Below are positions 1 through 8,234 of a stretch of DNA of 48,386 nucleotides, piece after piece. The position numbers were made by a program, and so were the translations under genes. The notes under the pieces were generated by a model that worked only from the letters and a program-made list of their open reading frames with translations, was not told the origin of the DNA and did not search any database. Origin of the DNA: Acidobacteriota bacterium. Lineage in GTDB: Bacteria > Acidobacteriota > Thermoanaerobaculia > Multivoradales > JBCCEF01. The first letter of the stretch is position 1. Every line of letters starts with the position of its first letter. The stretch spans positions 79,446 to 127,831 of the forward strand of contig JBCCHV010000009.1 of the NCBI GenBank assembly GCA_039028635.1, in the 5' to 3' direction.

Positions 1-297
1 GTAGCCCATGTCGGGGACTTCCTGCTTTTCCTGCAGCACCGAGCCGCCGAGCTCCTTAGCTCGCGTCACCGAGGCGTCGACGTCGGCGGTGGTGATGTAG
101 ATCAGCCAGTGGGGGTCGCCACCGTCGGGACGGTTGAAAATGCCGCCCACCGGGCCGTCGCCATTGGTGACCTCCATGTAGGGGCCGGCCGGCGTTTCGA
201 TGGTTTTCGACTGCCAGTCGAACAGGGCGCCGTAGAAGGCGGTGGCTTCCTGCGGGTTCGGGGTGTGGAGCTCGGTGTACTGGACGGAGTGGCTCAT
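1..297 (-). CDS. VOC (glyoxalase/bleomycin-resistance fold) family protein, partial
   Basis: This is the N-terminal 99 residues of a vicinal-oxygen-chelate protein; the 3' end lies beyond the window edge. The visible part shows one betaalphabetabetabeta module. It opens with VQYTELHTPNPQEATAFYG, contains the GPVGGIF strand typical of the family, and then PHWLIYITTADVDASVTRAKELGG in two stretches. The ATG at 297 is preceded by AAAGGAG eight bases upstream, which fixes the start. Members of this family range from metal-dependent lyases and dioxygenases to metal-free binding proteins, and the substrate cannot be told from this fragment. It lies downstream of the peptidase operon in the same direction but is separated from it by a hairpin. 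Confidence 0.85.
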   Translation of the reverse strand, partial: MSHSVQYTELHTPNPQEATAFYGALFDWQSKTIETPAGPYMEVTNGDGPVGGIFNRPDGGDPHWLIYITTADVDASVTRAKELGGSVLQEKQEVPDMGY

Positions 298-365
298 CGC
301 AGATTCTCCTTTGGTGAGAGTCGCGCGACGGCTCCCTGCCGCCGCTGGGAAGACTCTCCCAAAGG

Positions 366-391
366 CCTCCTGACAGGGTTGTGTCAGGAGG
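366..391 (-). terminator. Hairpin terminator after the aminopeptidase operon
   Basis: A perfect 10-bp stem (CCTCCTGACA / TGTCAGGAGG) with a 6-nt loop lies 18 bp past the stop codon of the M24 peptidase and before the VOC gene. No strong T-tract follows on the minus strand, so termination efficiency is uncertain. Confidence 0.5.
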
Positions 392-408
392 TTTGACGTC
401 GCGCCCGC

Positions 409-1896
409 CTATTCCCCCGCCATAAAGGCCTCGATCGCTTCCACCGTCCGTGGCAGCGCCTTGGACATCACCTCGGCGCCTTCGGGCCCGATCCAGAGGT
501 CGTCCTCGATGCGCACGCCGATGCCGTGGTAGCGCTCGAGGGCGCGGCGGATCTTGGCCTGGTCGGACTCGCCGAGGCTCTGGAAGGTGGCGCTGGCCTC
601 GACGTCGGCACGACGTACGTAGACACCCGGCTCGAGGGTCCACACCATGCCGACCTCGAGCTTGCGGGAGCGGTCGAAGGCGTCGTGCACCTGCAGGCCG
701 ATGGGGTGACCGACACCGTGGAGGTAATACATCTCGGTCTGCTCGCGGCTGGCCTCGGTGACCAGGCCGAGGGCGAGCAGCTCGCGGCCGAGCACCTCGA
801 TGGCTTTCTCGTGGACGTCGAGATAGAGGATGCCCGGCCGGATCGTCGCCAGACACTCGTCGAAGGCGGCGAGTACCGCCTGATAGATCTCCCGCTGGGG
901 TGCCGAAAAGGTGCCGTCCACCGGGAAGGTGCGGGTGATGTCGGCGGTGTAGCCCTCGACCTCGGCCCCGACGTCCATCAGTAGCAGGCCATCGCGGTCG
1001 AGGGGATCGTTGTTGCTGTTGTAGTGCAGGGTGGTGGCGTTGAAGCCACCGGCGACAATCGAAGGATAGCCCCAGCAGCAGGCGCCGCGGTCGCGGAAAC
1101 CGTGCTCGACGGTGGCCTCCACCTGGTACTCGTGGGTCGCCGTCTTGGCTCGGCGCATGCTGGCTTCGAGGGCTTCGACGGTGATGTCGACGGCGCGCTG
1201 CAGGAGCTGGCGCTCGGCGGGACTCTTGAGCTCGCGCAGGGCCTGCAGATGGGGCGAGAGGTCGCGGATTTGGATTTCCGGATAGCGCTGCCGTAGCTCC
1301 GCGGCGAGGTGCTGCTCGGGCGTCTCCTCACCCTGAGGAGTGGTGCGGAACTCGAGGTCGAGCCAGAGGGTCGCGAGGCCAGCTCGCGCCGCCGAGTGAA
1401 TCCTGGGCAGGCCGACCGGACGGTAGTAGCGGTAGGTTTTGGTTTCACCCCAGGGCAGGCCGTCGAAGGCGGCGTCGAGGAAGCGCTCCAGGCGGTCCGC
1501 CGAGGCCACCTCGGCGATGCCGCTGACCGCCGTCGCCTCTTCCCGCGACAGCAGACGACCGTTCCAGACCTCCGTCAGCGGGTCGCGGTCGAGGAGGAAC
1601 AGCACCTCCGAGTGCTGCTTCTCGCTCGGCACCAGGGCGAGGGCGGTGTCGTGCTGGTCGATGCCGGTGAGATAGAGCAGCGAGTCATCCTGGCGGAAGG
1701 GCCAGTCGACATCGCCGTTGCGGTGCTTGGCGTGCTCCGGCAGCAGCACGGCGATGCCGTGAGGACCGATCACTTCGGCCAGGCGAGCGCGGCGCTCGGC
1801 ATACTCCTCGGCGGGAATCGACGCCGCTCCCAGGCTGGCAGGCAGGATGACCACGACGGTCAAAAGGAGGGCGAGACGGGAGGTCGGTCGGTTCAT
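409..1896 (-). CDS. M24 family Xaa-Pro aminopeptidase, exported
   Basis: The 495-aa protein has an aminopeptidase P N-terminal domain (about residues 26-160) and a C-terminal pita-bread metallopeptidase domain. All five dinuclear-metal ligands of the M24 family are visible: D308 (LLMDVGA), D319 (YTADITRTFP), H397 (HGVGHPIG), E422 (TLEPGVY) and E464 (GVRIEDD). The first ~25 residues form a hydrophobic signal sequence (RLALLLTVVVILPASLGA), so it probably acts in the periplasm, removing the N-terminal residue from peptides with proline at position 2. Its ATG overlaps the stop of the upstream M1 aminopeptidase (ATGA), which indicates translational coupling. Together the two enzymes could degrade peptides, including proline-blocked ones. 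The family assignment is firm; the precise substrate is inferred. Confidence 0.95.
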   Translation of the reverse strand: MNRPTSRLALLLTVVVILPASLGAASIPAEEYAERRARLAEVIGPHGIAVLLPEHAKHRNGDVDWPFRQDDSLLYLTGIDQHDTALALVPSEKQHSEVLFLLDRDPLTEVWNGRLLSREEATAVSGIAEVASADRLERFLDAAFDGLPWGETKTYRYYRPVGLPRIHSAARAGLATLWLDLEFRTTPQGEETPEQHLAAELRQRYPEIQIRDLSPHLQALRELKSPAERQLLQRAVDITVEALEASMRRAKTATHEYQVEATVEHGFRDRGACCWGYPSIVAGGFNATTLHYNSNNDPLDRDGLLLMDVGAEVEGYTADITRTFPVDGTFSAPQREIYQAVLAAFDECLATIRPGILYLDVHEKAIEVLGRELLALGLVTEASREQTEMYYLHGVGHPIGLQVHDAFDRSRKLEVGMVWTLEPGVYVRRADVEASATFQSLGESDQAKIRRALERYHGIGVRIEDDLWIGPEGAEVMSKALPRTVEAIEAFMAGE

Positions 1897-4487
1897 GGGC
1901 GTCGCTTCTTTCGGGAGGTCGTTGAGCGGGTGTCGTCGTCGGCGCCCTTGGTTTGCTGGCGCAGCTTCCAGGCCGAGGCTATCGCGGCCCGGCGCAGTTG
2001 GGGATCGAGGGCCGAGGCGGTGATCCCGTCGAGCAGCGGCAGGGCTTCCGGCTTGCCGAGTTTGGGCAGAGTTTCGGCGGCGCTGATCCGGGCTCGCAAG
2101 TCGCGGCGATCCCCGAGGACGTCGCGGAGCAGGGCGAAAACCTCCTGCTGTCGCTTCTCTCTGCCTTCCGCCAGCTCGGCCAAGGCTGCCAAGGCGGCTT
2201 TGCGGCTGGCCGGCGGGGCGCCGTAGCGAGCCAGCGTCAGGATGACCTCCCAGGAATCGCGGTCCTGCTGCCGGGCGAGGCCGGCGAGGGCGGCGCGGCG
2301 AATGACCTCGCGGTAGCTCTCCTGGGTGAGGGCGGAGCGCAACAGGGCGATCGCCGCCTTGCGCTCGGCGCGGAGCTTGCCCAGGCTGCGGGCGGCGGCG
2401 GCGCGCACCCGGTAGCTCGGGTCGCTGCGCAGAGCGCCTTCGAGTTGGGGCAGGATCTCGTCGGCCAGCTCATCGCGCACCGTCAGATCGCCGAGGGCGT
2501 CGAAGGCGGCGGCGCGGACGGCGCTCTCCGGGGCGCGCAGCGCTTCGTCGAGGGCCTGGTAGGCAGCGCGGGTGCCGATGGTGCCGAGGCTGTCCGCGGC
2601 CACCTTGCGCAGGCGGAAGGACCGCCGACTGTCGATCAAGCGTTCGAGGGCCTCCACGGCGGCGCCGCGCCGCTCGCTGAGCGCCCGGGCGGCCCGCAAC
2701 TGTGCCGCGAACGGTGCCTGGTCGAGCTGCAGGATCCACTCCTCCAGAGTCTGGAGGGGATTGATCTCGGCGAGCAGGGTGCCGTGCGGGTCGAAGACCA
2801 CCGTCGCCGGTCGCTCGCCGGCCGGGAAACGCAGGAGCTGCTGCTCGCGGTCGAGGAGCTGCCGGCGGACGCTCTCCTGTCGGCCATCTTCGAAGATCGC
2901 CATCAGCTCGACCGGGTACCGCAGTCGGGACCCCTGCTGGGCGACGTCGACGAGCACCTCCCCGGGCTCGTCGGCCTCCCCGCGGGCCGGAACGTACTCC
3001 CAACTCAGCGAGATCTCGGGGTGGCCAGCGCCGTAGACGTAGGTCTCGAACAGGGCGCCAAGAGAGACACCGGTGGTTTCCTCGACCGCTGCCTGGAAGT
3101 CCGCCGTCGTCACCGAGCCGTCCTGGTGGCGCTCGAGGTACTCGGCGATGGCGGCGCGCCAGCCGGCCTCGCCGGTGAGATCCCGCACCATGTGCAGCAC
3201 CCGGGCGCCCTTCTGGTAGAGGTGGGCATCGAACATCGCCATCGGGAACGGATAGCGGCGGGTGACGATCGGCCGGCGGTACTCCTCGTCGTCCTCCTCG
3301 AAGTAGCGCTGGGCGAGCTCGTCGAGGCGCCAGGCGAAGCCCTCCTCGCCCTCCGCCTCGAGGCGGTAGAGGGTCTCGAAGTAGGTGGCGAAGCCCTCGT
3401 TCAGCCAGGCGTCGCGCCAGTGGCGGGTGGTGACCCAGTTGCCGAACCACTGGTGGGCGAGCTCGTGGGCCACCAGGCCGCGGCTCGAGTAATCGAGGGC
3501 AGCGCGCTCGTCGTGCAGCGTGGCGAGGCTCTGGGTGGTGGCGGTGATGTTCTCCATGCCGCCCCACAGAAAGTCGACGGCGCAGGTCTGGTCGTACTTG
3601 ACGTAGGGATAGCGGTGGCCGGTGATGTCCGAGAAGAAGGTCATCATGCGCGGCGTCTCCGAAAACGACCGGCGGCCCTCGACCTCACGCCCCGGCGGCA
3701 CCCAGTAGGCGAGGGGGATGTCCTGCCAGGAGTCTTCCAGCCGCACCAGCTCTCCGGCGAGCACCGAGATCAGGTAGGTGGCGTGGGGTTGCTCCATCGT
3801 CCAGTGGAAGGTGCGCCAGCCGTCCCGGTCGCTGCGCTCCGCGACCAGGCGCCCGTTGCTCACCGCCGTCAGCGGGGCCGGGACGGTGACTACCAGCTCG
3901 CTGGTGGCCTTGTCGTTGGGATGGTCCCAGGTCGGAATCCAGTAGCGGTTGAAGGTCGACTCGCCCTGCGACCAGATCTGCTTCGGCTTGTCCGGAAAGG
4001 CGTCGTCCGGTCCCACGAAGTAGAGGCCCGCCAGCGGCTCGGCGCGGTAGGTGATGGCGACCTCCAACCGTTCCCCGGGCTCGAAGCGGCGGCCGAGATC
4101 GGCGGTGAGGGTCTGGGCCGCCTCGTCGAGGCGGAAGGCGAGGGTACGCCGCTCGCTCACCAGGCGAACTTCCGAGACCAAGAGCCCGGCGGCGTGCAGG
4201 GTTATCTCGTCGAGGCCCGCCGGCAGCGGCGTCAAGACGTTGGTGGCGGTGCCGGCGACCGAACGCTGGTCCCAGTCGAGGGTGACCTCGGCCTTGACAT
4301 GGAGGAGGTCGAAGGCTCGCGCCGGCATGTAGTCGGCAGGCGTGCCTTCAGGGGCGAAGGGGCGACGGTCGGAGCCGTCCTCGGCGAGGGCGCCGAGGCT
4401 CAGAAAAGCGCCAAGAAACAGCGAGGCGGCGAGCCCAAGGGCCCACCGCCTCATGAGTTGCGTAAGCCTCGAAGGCTCAGGCAGCAT
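1893..4487 (-). CDS. M1 family metalloaminopeptidase with C-terminal HEAT repeats
   Basis: This 864-aa zinc aminopeptidase has the gluzincin site HELAH (341-345) with the third ligand E364 in WLNEG, exactly HExxH-18-E. The exopeptidase motif reads GGMEN (309-313) in place of GAMEN, a common variant. After the catalytic and helical regions, about residues 600-850 form a series of helical HEAT-like repeats (AVRAAAFDALGDL, VRAAAARSLGKL, RKAALAALAELA, LRRAAIASAWKL). A signal peptide lies near the N-terminus. The ATG at 4487 overlaps the last codons of the selenoprotein gene, and the in-frame ATG at 4454 (MRRWALGLAASLFLGAFLSL) gives a more typical signal peptide. The start is therefore uncertain by 11 codons. 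It sits between the SelW-like gene and the M24 peptidase in one operon. Confidence 0.95.
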   Translation of the reverse strand: MLPEPSRLTQLMRRWALGLAASLFLGAFLSLGALAEDGSDRRPFAPEGTPADYMPARAFDLLHVKAEVTLDWDQRSVAGTATNVLTPLPAGLDEITLHAAGLLVSEVRLVSERRTLAFRLDEAAQTLTADLGRRFEPGERLEVAITYRAEPLAGLYFVGPDDAFPDKPKQIWSQGESTFNRYWIPTWDHPNDKATSELVVTVPAPLTAVSNGRLVAERSDRDGWRTFHWTMEQPHATYLISVLAGELVRLEDSWQDIPLAYWVPPGREVEGRRSFSETPRMMTFFSDITGHRYPYVKYDQTCAVDFLWGGMENITATTQSLATLHDERAALDYSSRGLVAHELAHQWFGNWVTTRHWRDAWLNEGFATYFETLYRLEAEGEEGFAWRLDELAQRYFEEDDEEYRRPIVTRRYPFPMAMFDAHLYQKGARVLHMVRDLTGEAGWRAAIAEYLERHQDGSVTTADFQAAVEETTGVSLGALFETYVYGAGHPEISLSWEYVPARGEADEPGEVLVDVAQQGSRLRYPVELMAIFEDGRQESVRRQLLDREQQLLRFPAGERPATVVFDPHGTLLAEINPLQTLEEWILQLDQAPFAAQLRAARALSERRGAAVEALERLIDSRRSFRLRKVAADSLGTIGTRAAYQALDEALRAPESAVRAAAFDALGDLTVRDELADEILPQLEGALRSDPSYRVRAAAARSLGKLRAERKAAIALLRSALTQESYREVIRRAALAGLARQQDRDSWEVILTLARYGAPPASRKAALAALAELAEGREKRQQEVFALLRDVLGDRRDLRARISAAETLPKLGKPEALPLLDGITASALDPQLRRAAIASAWKLRQQTKGADDDTRSTTSRKKRRP

Positions 4488-4716
4488 TCAGTCGGGCGGC
4501 CAGAGCGGCCTCCGCTTCGCCCGAATCGGGGAAACGGCCGAGGGCCTTCTTCGAGAACAGCAGCTCGTTTCCGAGGGTCACCTCGAAGACCCCGCCGGAA
4601 CCCTTCACGAGCTCCGTTTCGAGGCCGAACTGCTCTTTGATCGCGTCCGCCAGACCGGCGGCTCGGGGCTTGTAGTTTCAAACAACGCAGTATTCGATGC
4701 GGACTTTCTGACTCAC
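4477..4716 (-). CDS. SelW-like (Rdx family) selenoprotein with in-frame UGA = selenocysteine
   Basis: Reading from the GTG at 4716 gives a 79-residue protein if the in-frame TGA at codon 13 (bases 4680-4678) is read as Sec. The start is MSQKVRIEYCVVUNYKPRA, followed by a short alpha/beta protein ending LNAA. The C10-V-V-U13 motif after the first beta strand, followed by NYKPRA, is the signature redox motif of SelT/SelW/SelH (Rdx) thioredoxin-like proteins. The central GGVFEVTLG and LLFSKK strands also match the family, as does the total length. The GTG has AGGAG six bases upstream. A SECIS-like hairpin follows the UGA. The gene starts 19 bases after the GlsB-type gene and its end overlaps the M1 peptidase start. 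Family members are thiol oxidoreductases of poorly known physiological role. Codons 1-12 alone, or a start after the TGA, would give a meaningless fragment. Confidence 0.93.
4647..4661 (-). promoter_or_regulatory. Bacterial SECIS-like hairpin (apical stem-loop)
   Basis: Sixteen bases past the UGA, inside the coding sequence, the mRNA can form CCGCC-GGUCU-GGCGG: a perfect 5-bp stem with a 5-nt loop. The loop GGUCU matches the GGUCU loop of the E. coli fdhF SECIS that SelB binds. The loop GG lies about 21 nt from the UGA, inside the spacing known for bacterial SECIS elements. The match is read directly from sequence; function is inferred. Confidence 0.8.
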
Positions 4717-4735
4717 GGGAATCTCCTGGGTGGTA

Positions 4736-4990
4736 TCACTTCTTGCCACGGATGATGCGGAACAGCAACAGCAGGAGCACCGATCCGCCCACCGCCATCA
4801 AGAGGCTCTGCAGGCTGAAGCCGGAGAGGCCACCGAAACCGAGAAAGTTCCCGAGAAACCCTCCGAGCAGCGCTCCCACAACCCCGAGGATGGTCGTCAT
4901 GACGCATCCGCCGGGATCCTTGCCGGGCATGATGAACTTCGCCAACGCACCGGCGACAAGTCCCAGAACAATCCAATAGACGATTCCCAT
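4736..4990 (-). CDS. GlsB/YeaQ/YmgE family small membrane protein
   Basis: This 84-aa hydrophobic protein has three predicted membrane segments (YWIVLGLVAGALAKFIM, ILGVVGALLGGFLGNFLG, LLMAVGGSVLLLLLFRII) and the family pattern G-L-x-A-G-x-x-A-x-x-I-M-P-G-[RK]-D-P-G-G. Proteins of this transglycosylase-associated group are widespread stress-induced inner-membrane proteins with no established biochemical activity. A strong AAGGAGG lies just upstream of the ATG. It is the first gene of the operon that continues with the selenoprotein and two aminopeptidases. Stress induction of the whole unit is a reasonable but untested inference. Confidence 0.92.
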   Translation of the reverse strand: MGIVYWIVLGLVAGALAKFIMPGKDPGGCVMTTILGVVGALLGGFLGNFLGFGGLSGFSLQSLLMAVGGSVLLLLLFRIIRGKK

Positions 4991-5325
4991 TCCATCCTCC
5001 TTCGAAAGTCGTGCTTCGGGGTGGGCGGGGCTAGCTTACCTCGGTGCGGGTCGGAGGTCCGGTGGGGGACCGGATCTCGTCGGAGGTCGTCCCAGCAGCC
5101 CCGTTCGCTAAAGCCCCGTTCCCTACAGCCCCGTTCGCTAGAGCCCCGTTCCCTACAGCCCCGGGGTGGGGGACGGAAAAGCCACCGCCGAACCTCCCCC
5201 TCGGTCCCGATTTGAGCCGGGATGCCCCCGAATCGAGGCACCTTCGGGACCTTCGCCGACCGGCGACCGGTGGCCCGGAGTCCCCCCTCCCTGAGGCCGT
5301 TTCCTGCCGATAGAATGCCGCCATC
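4991..5325. other. Divergent intergenic region between the GlsB-type gene and polA
   Basis: These 335 bases separate the minus-strand operon from polA and must hold both promoters. Apart from the 15-bp tandem repeat annotated separately, no gene, RNA or clear sigma70-type hexamer pair was recognised. The region is GC-rich throughout. Confidence 0.6.
5098..5162. repeat. 15-bp tandem repeat, four full copies
   Basis: The units are GCCCCGTTCGCTAAA, GCCCCGTTCCCTACA, GCCCCGTTCGCTAGA and GCCCCGTTCCCTACA, followed by a partial GCCCC. Alternate copies match best, so it is really a 30-bp unit present twice. Its length is a multiple of three and its minus-strand translation reads as repeats of GNGALANGAV, but no gene with a start signal contains it. 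It lies between two divergent genes, in what should be promoter territory. Confidence 0.9.
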
Positions 5326-7974
5326 ATGCCCGAATCGCGCCCCCGCCTGTTCCTCGTCGACGGCTACTCGAACATCTTCCGCGCCTTCTACGCCATCCGC
5401 AATCTGTCGAGCTCGAAGGGCGAGCCAACCAATGCGGTCTTCGGCTTCGTCAACATGCTGCGCAAGCTGCTGGCGGATCACGATCCGGAGTACATCGGCG
5501 TCGCCCTCGATGTTGGCAAGAAGACGGTGCGCACCGAGAAATACGCCGAGTACAAGGCCAACCGGGCACCCATGCCGGAGGATCTCAAGGCCCAGCTTCC
5601 CAACATTCGGCGAGTGCTCGAGGCCTACCAGATCCCCATTCTGGAAGCTGAGGGCTACGAAGCCGACGACGTTCTCGGTAGCCTCGCCGACCGCGCCTCC
5701 GGAGAGGGTTTCGACGTCGTCCTGGTGAGCGCCGACAAGGATCTCTTCCAGCTCATCGGTGAGAACGTTTCGATGTTCCACACCGGGCGCGACAAGACCT
5801 ACGATCCCGCCCTCGTCAGCGAGGACTTCGGCGTTCCCCCCGAGCAGGTGATCGACGTGCTGGCCCTGATGGGCGACGCCAGCGACAACGTGCCCGGCGT
5901 GCCGGGCATTGGCGCCAAGGGCGCTGTCGGGCTGGTCAAGGAGCACGGCAGCGTCGAGAAGCTCATCGAGGTGGCGCCGGACCTCAAGCGCAAGAGCTAC
6001 CGCGAAGGCCTGCAGGAGCACGCCGACAAGGCGCGTCTCTCTAAAGAGCTGGTCACTATTCACCGCGATCTGCCGATCCCCTTCGAGCCGGAGAGCCTGC
6101 GCCGCGATCCACCGGACGACGAGGCGCTGCGCACCCTCTTCACTGAGCTCGAGTTCTTCTCCCTCGCCGAGGAGCTGGGCAGCGGAGCTGCCGGCGAGGC
6201 GCCGGAACCGGCCCGCGAGCTGGCTGATGCCGCCGAGTGGCAGGCCGTTGCCGAGGCGGTCGGCGCGTCCGTCGAGCTGGCCCTGGTGGGCTTCGGAGAA
6301 CCGCTGGGGTTGTCGCTGTGGACCGGCGAAGAGTCGGTCTATGCCGACTTCCGCCGCGACGGCCTGCGAGAGGCCGTCTTGGTCAGCCTCGAGGGCTGGG
6401 TGCAGGACGCCGATTGCGAGCTGCTGGGTCACGATCTCAAGGAGGCCCTTCGCCTGCTACCCCTTGGCACGCCCGCCAAGGCTCACCTCTTCGACACCAT
6501 GCTGGCCTCCTACCTGCTGCGGCCGGCGGCCCACGCCCATCACTTCGAAGACCTCGCCCTCGAGCGCCGCGGCCACCGCGCCCTGACCGCCAAGGACTGC
6601 GGCTTCGACCGCGGCCACCAGCCACCGCCGGGGGATGAACGCCTCCTCGCCCTGGCCGGTGAACGGGCCGCTCTGGTGCCGCGCCTGGCGTCGGCCATGC
6701 GAAAAGAGCTGGGGGACGCCGAGGCCGCCGCCGATCGCGGCGATCTCGCTCGCATCTACCACGAGATCGAAGAGCCGCTGATGGCGGTGCTGGTGGCGAT
6801 GGAAGAAACCGGCGTCCTGCTCGATACGGACTTCCTCGCCAAAATGTCGCAGGAGATCGAGGGCGAGCTCTCGACCCTCGAGAGCACCATCTACGAGATC
6901 GCCGGCGAGACCTTCAACATCAACTCGCCCAGCCAGCTCGGCGTGCTGATGTTCGAGAAGCTCGGCTACCCGGTGATCCGCCGTACCCGCAAGACCAAGA
7001 GCTACGCCACCGGGGCGGACATCCTCGAAGAGCTCGCCAACCGTGGCTACCCGTTGCCCGAGCACATCCTCAAGTACCGCGAGCTGTCGAAGCTCAAGTC
7101 GACCTACGTCGACGCCCTGCCCACCCTGGTGGGGGAAGACCGCCGTCTTCACACCCGCTTCAACCAGGCGGTGGCCGCCACCGGACGTCTGTCCTCGGCC
7201 AATCCCAATCTGCAGAACATCCCCATTCGAACCGAGATGGGGCAGCGCATCCGCAAGGCCTTCGTCGCGCCGCCGGGCCGCCAGCTTCTGGTCGCCGACT
7301 ACAGCCAGATCGAGCTGCGCATCCTGGCCCACATCGCCGAAGAGCAGGCCCTCATCGACGCCTTCCTGGGCGGTGAAGACATCCACCAATCCACCGCCGC
7401 CACCGTCTTCGGCGTCGACCCCGGCCTGGTCTCTGCCGACCAGCGCCGAGCCGCCAAAGTCATCAACTTCGGCATCCTCTACGGCATGAGCCCCTTCGGC
7501 CTCGCCAAGAACCTCCACATCTCCACCAAAGAAGCCGGGGAGTTCATCGACGCCTACATGAGCCGCTACCCCGGCGTGAAGCAGTACATGGACGACACCC
7601 TCGAATCGGCCAAATCCCAAGGCAACGTCGAGACCCTCTACGGCCGTGTCCGCTGGCTCCCAGACATCACCAGCAAAAACCGCAACCTACGCGAAAACGC
7701 CAAGCGCATGGCAATTAACGCCCGCATCCAAGGCACCGCCGCAGACCTCATGAAAATGGCCATGATCCGCGTCGCCGATCGGCTGGAGAAAGAGCAACCC
7801 GATGCGAGGTTGCTCCTCACCGTCCACGACGAGCTAGTGCTCGAAGCAGGGGAGGGCGAGAGTGAAGCGGTGGGGGCGCTGGTGAAAGAAGAGATGAGCG
7901 GAGTGGCCAAGCTGGCCGTGCCGCTGGTGGTGGATCTCGGGGTGGGGGGGAGTTGGTATGGGGCTAAGGGGTGA
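5326..7974 (+). CDS. polA: DNA polymerase I
   Basis: The 882-aa protein has all three Pol I regions. The 5'-nuclease (residues 1-~290) shows LVDGYSNIFRAFYAI, GYEADDVLG, SADKDLFQL and MGDASDNVPGVPGIG. The C-terminal polymerase shows motif A (VADYSQIELR, ~658), motif B (RRAAKVINFGILYG, ~706) and motif C (LTVHDELVLE, ~832). The middle 3'-5' exonuclease domain appears degenerate. The D-x-E of Exo I is absent around ALVGFGEPLG, Exo II reads GHDLKEAL where LKYD is expected, and no Tyr-x3-Asp of Exo III is seen in LALAGERAALVP. The enzyme is therefore probably non-proofreading, like Taq or B. stearothermophilus Pol I. It functions in Okazaki primer removal and repair. No good Shine-Dalgarno sequence precedes the ATG. 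Confidence 0.97.
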   Translation: MPESRPRLFLVDGYSNIFRAFYAIRNLSSSKGEPTNAVFGFVNMLRKLLADHDPEYIGVALDVGKKTVRTEKYAEYKANRAPMPEDLKAQLPNIRRVLEAYQIPILEAEGYEADDVLGSLADRASGEGFDVVLVSADKDLFQLIGENVSMFHTGRDKTYDPALVSEDFGVPPEQVIDVLALMGDASDNVPGVPGIGAKGAVGLVKEHGSVEKLIEVAPDLKRKSYREGLQEHADKARLSKELVTIHRDLPIPFEPESLRRDPPDDEALRTLFTELEFFSLAEELGSGAAGEAPEPARELADAAEWQAVAEAVGASVELALVGFGEPLGLSLWTGEESVYADFRRDGLREAVLVSLEGWVQDADCELLGHDLKEALRLLPLGTPAKAHLFDTMLASYLLRPAAHAHHFEDLALERRGHRALTAKDCGFDRGHQPPPGDERLLALAGERAALVPRLASAMRKELGDAEAAADRGDLARIYHEIEEPLMAVLVAMEETGVLLDTDFLAKMSQEIEGELSTLESTIYEIAGETFNINSPSQLGVLMFEKLGYPVIRRTRKTKSYATGADILEELANRGYPLPEHILKYRELSKLKSTYVDALPTLVGEDRRLHTRFNQAVAATGRLSSANPNLQNIPIRTEMGQRIRKAFVAPPGRQLLVADYSQIELRILAHIAEEQALIDAFLGGEDIHQSTAATVFGVDPGLVSADQRRAAKVINFGILYGMSPFGLAKNLHISTKEAGEFIDAYMSRYPGVKQYMDDTLESAKSQGNVETLYGRVRWLPDITSKNRNLRENAKRMAINARIQGTAADLMKMAMIRVADRLEKEQPDARLLLTVHDELVLEAGEGESEAVGALVKEEMSGVAKLAVPLVVDLGVGGSWYGAKG

Positions 7975-8234
7975 GGGGGCAGCTCCTCTGACCCTCAACC
8001 AAAACTCAGCAACGCCTCTCGGTCGGAACCACTTCCTGGATTGAGGCGAAGCGTACACAGGACGCTTCGGTCGCCCTGTAGTGATTAGGTTGACTCTACG
8101 CTAACTCCCGGCTTCGATTCTGGCCCTGTCGAGTGAAGACTTGGATTTGAAGAGCGCTGCCTCGGTTGGTAAAGTGATTGTGCTATGAAAGGCTTAAGGT
8201 TGGAGCTCAGCCATCGTTTGGGGTCTGCGAATTG

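Noticed and set aside
56-856. Long minus-strand open frame over the VOC and M24 genes
   Set aside because: It is an out-of-frame, Arg/Pro-rich translation of GC-rich DNA overlapping two well-supported genes.
1953-4640. 895-codon plus-strand open frame opposite the M1 aminopeptidase
   Set aside because: Composition is typical antisense of a high-GC gene (Gly/Glu/Ala-rich), with no family motifs or ribosome-binding site; the minus-strand gene has full catalytic motifs.
4451-4681. 76-aa minus-strand frame over the selenoprotein
   Set aside because: It is in a different frame from the Rdx protein, low-complexity basic, and starts at the TGA region only because that codon was taken as a stop.
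5098-5162. CRISPR array
   Set aside because: The units are only 15 bp, directly adjacent, with no unique spacers.
4897-6432. 511-aa minus-strand frame over the 5' half of polA
   Set aside because: Antisense shadow of polA; part of it is the translated tandem repeat.
7975-8234. tRNA or att site downstream of polA marking island insertion
   Set aside because: No cloverleaf or duplicated end sequence could be found by eye, so the insertion boundary is left undefined.
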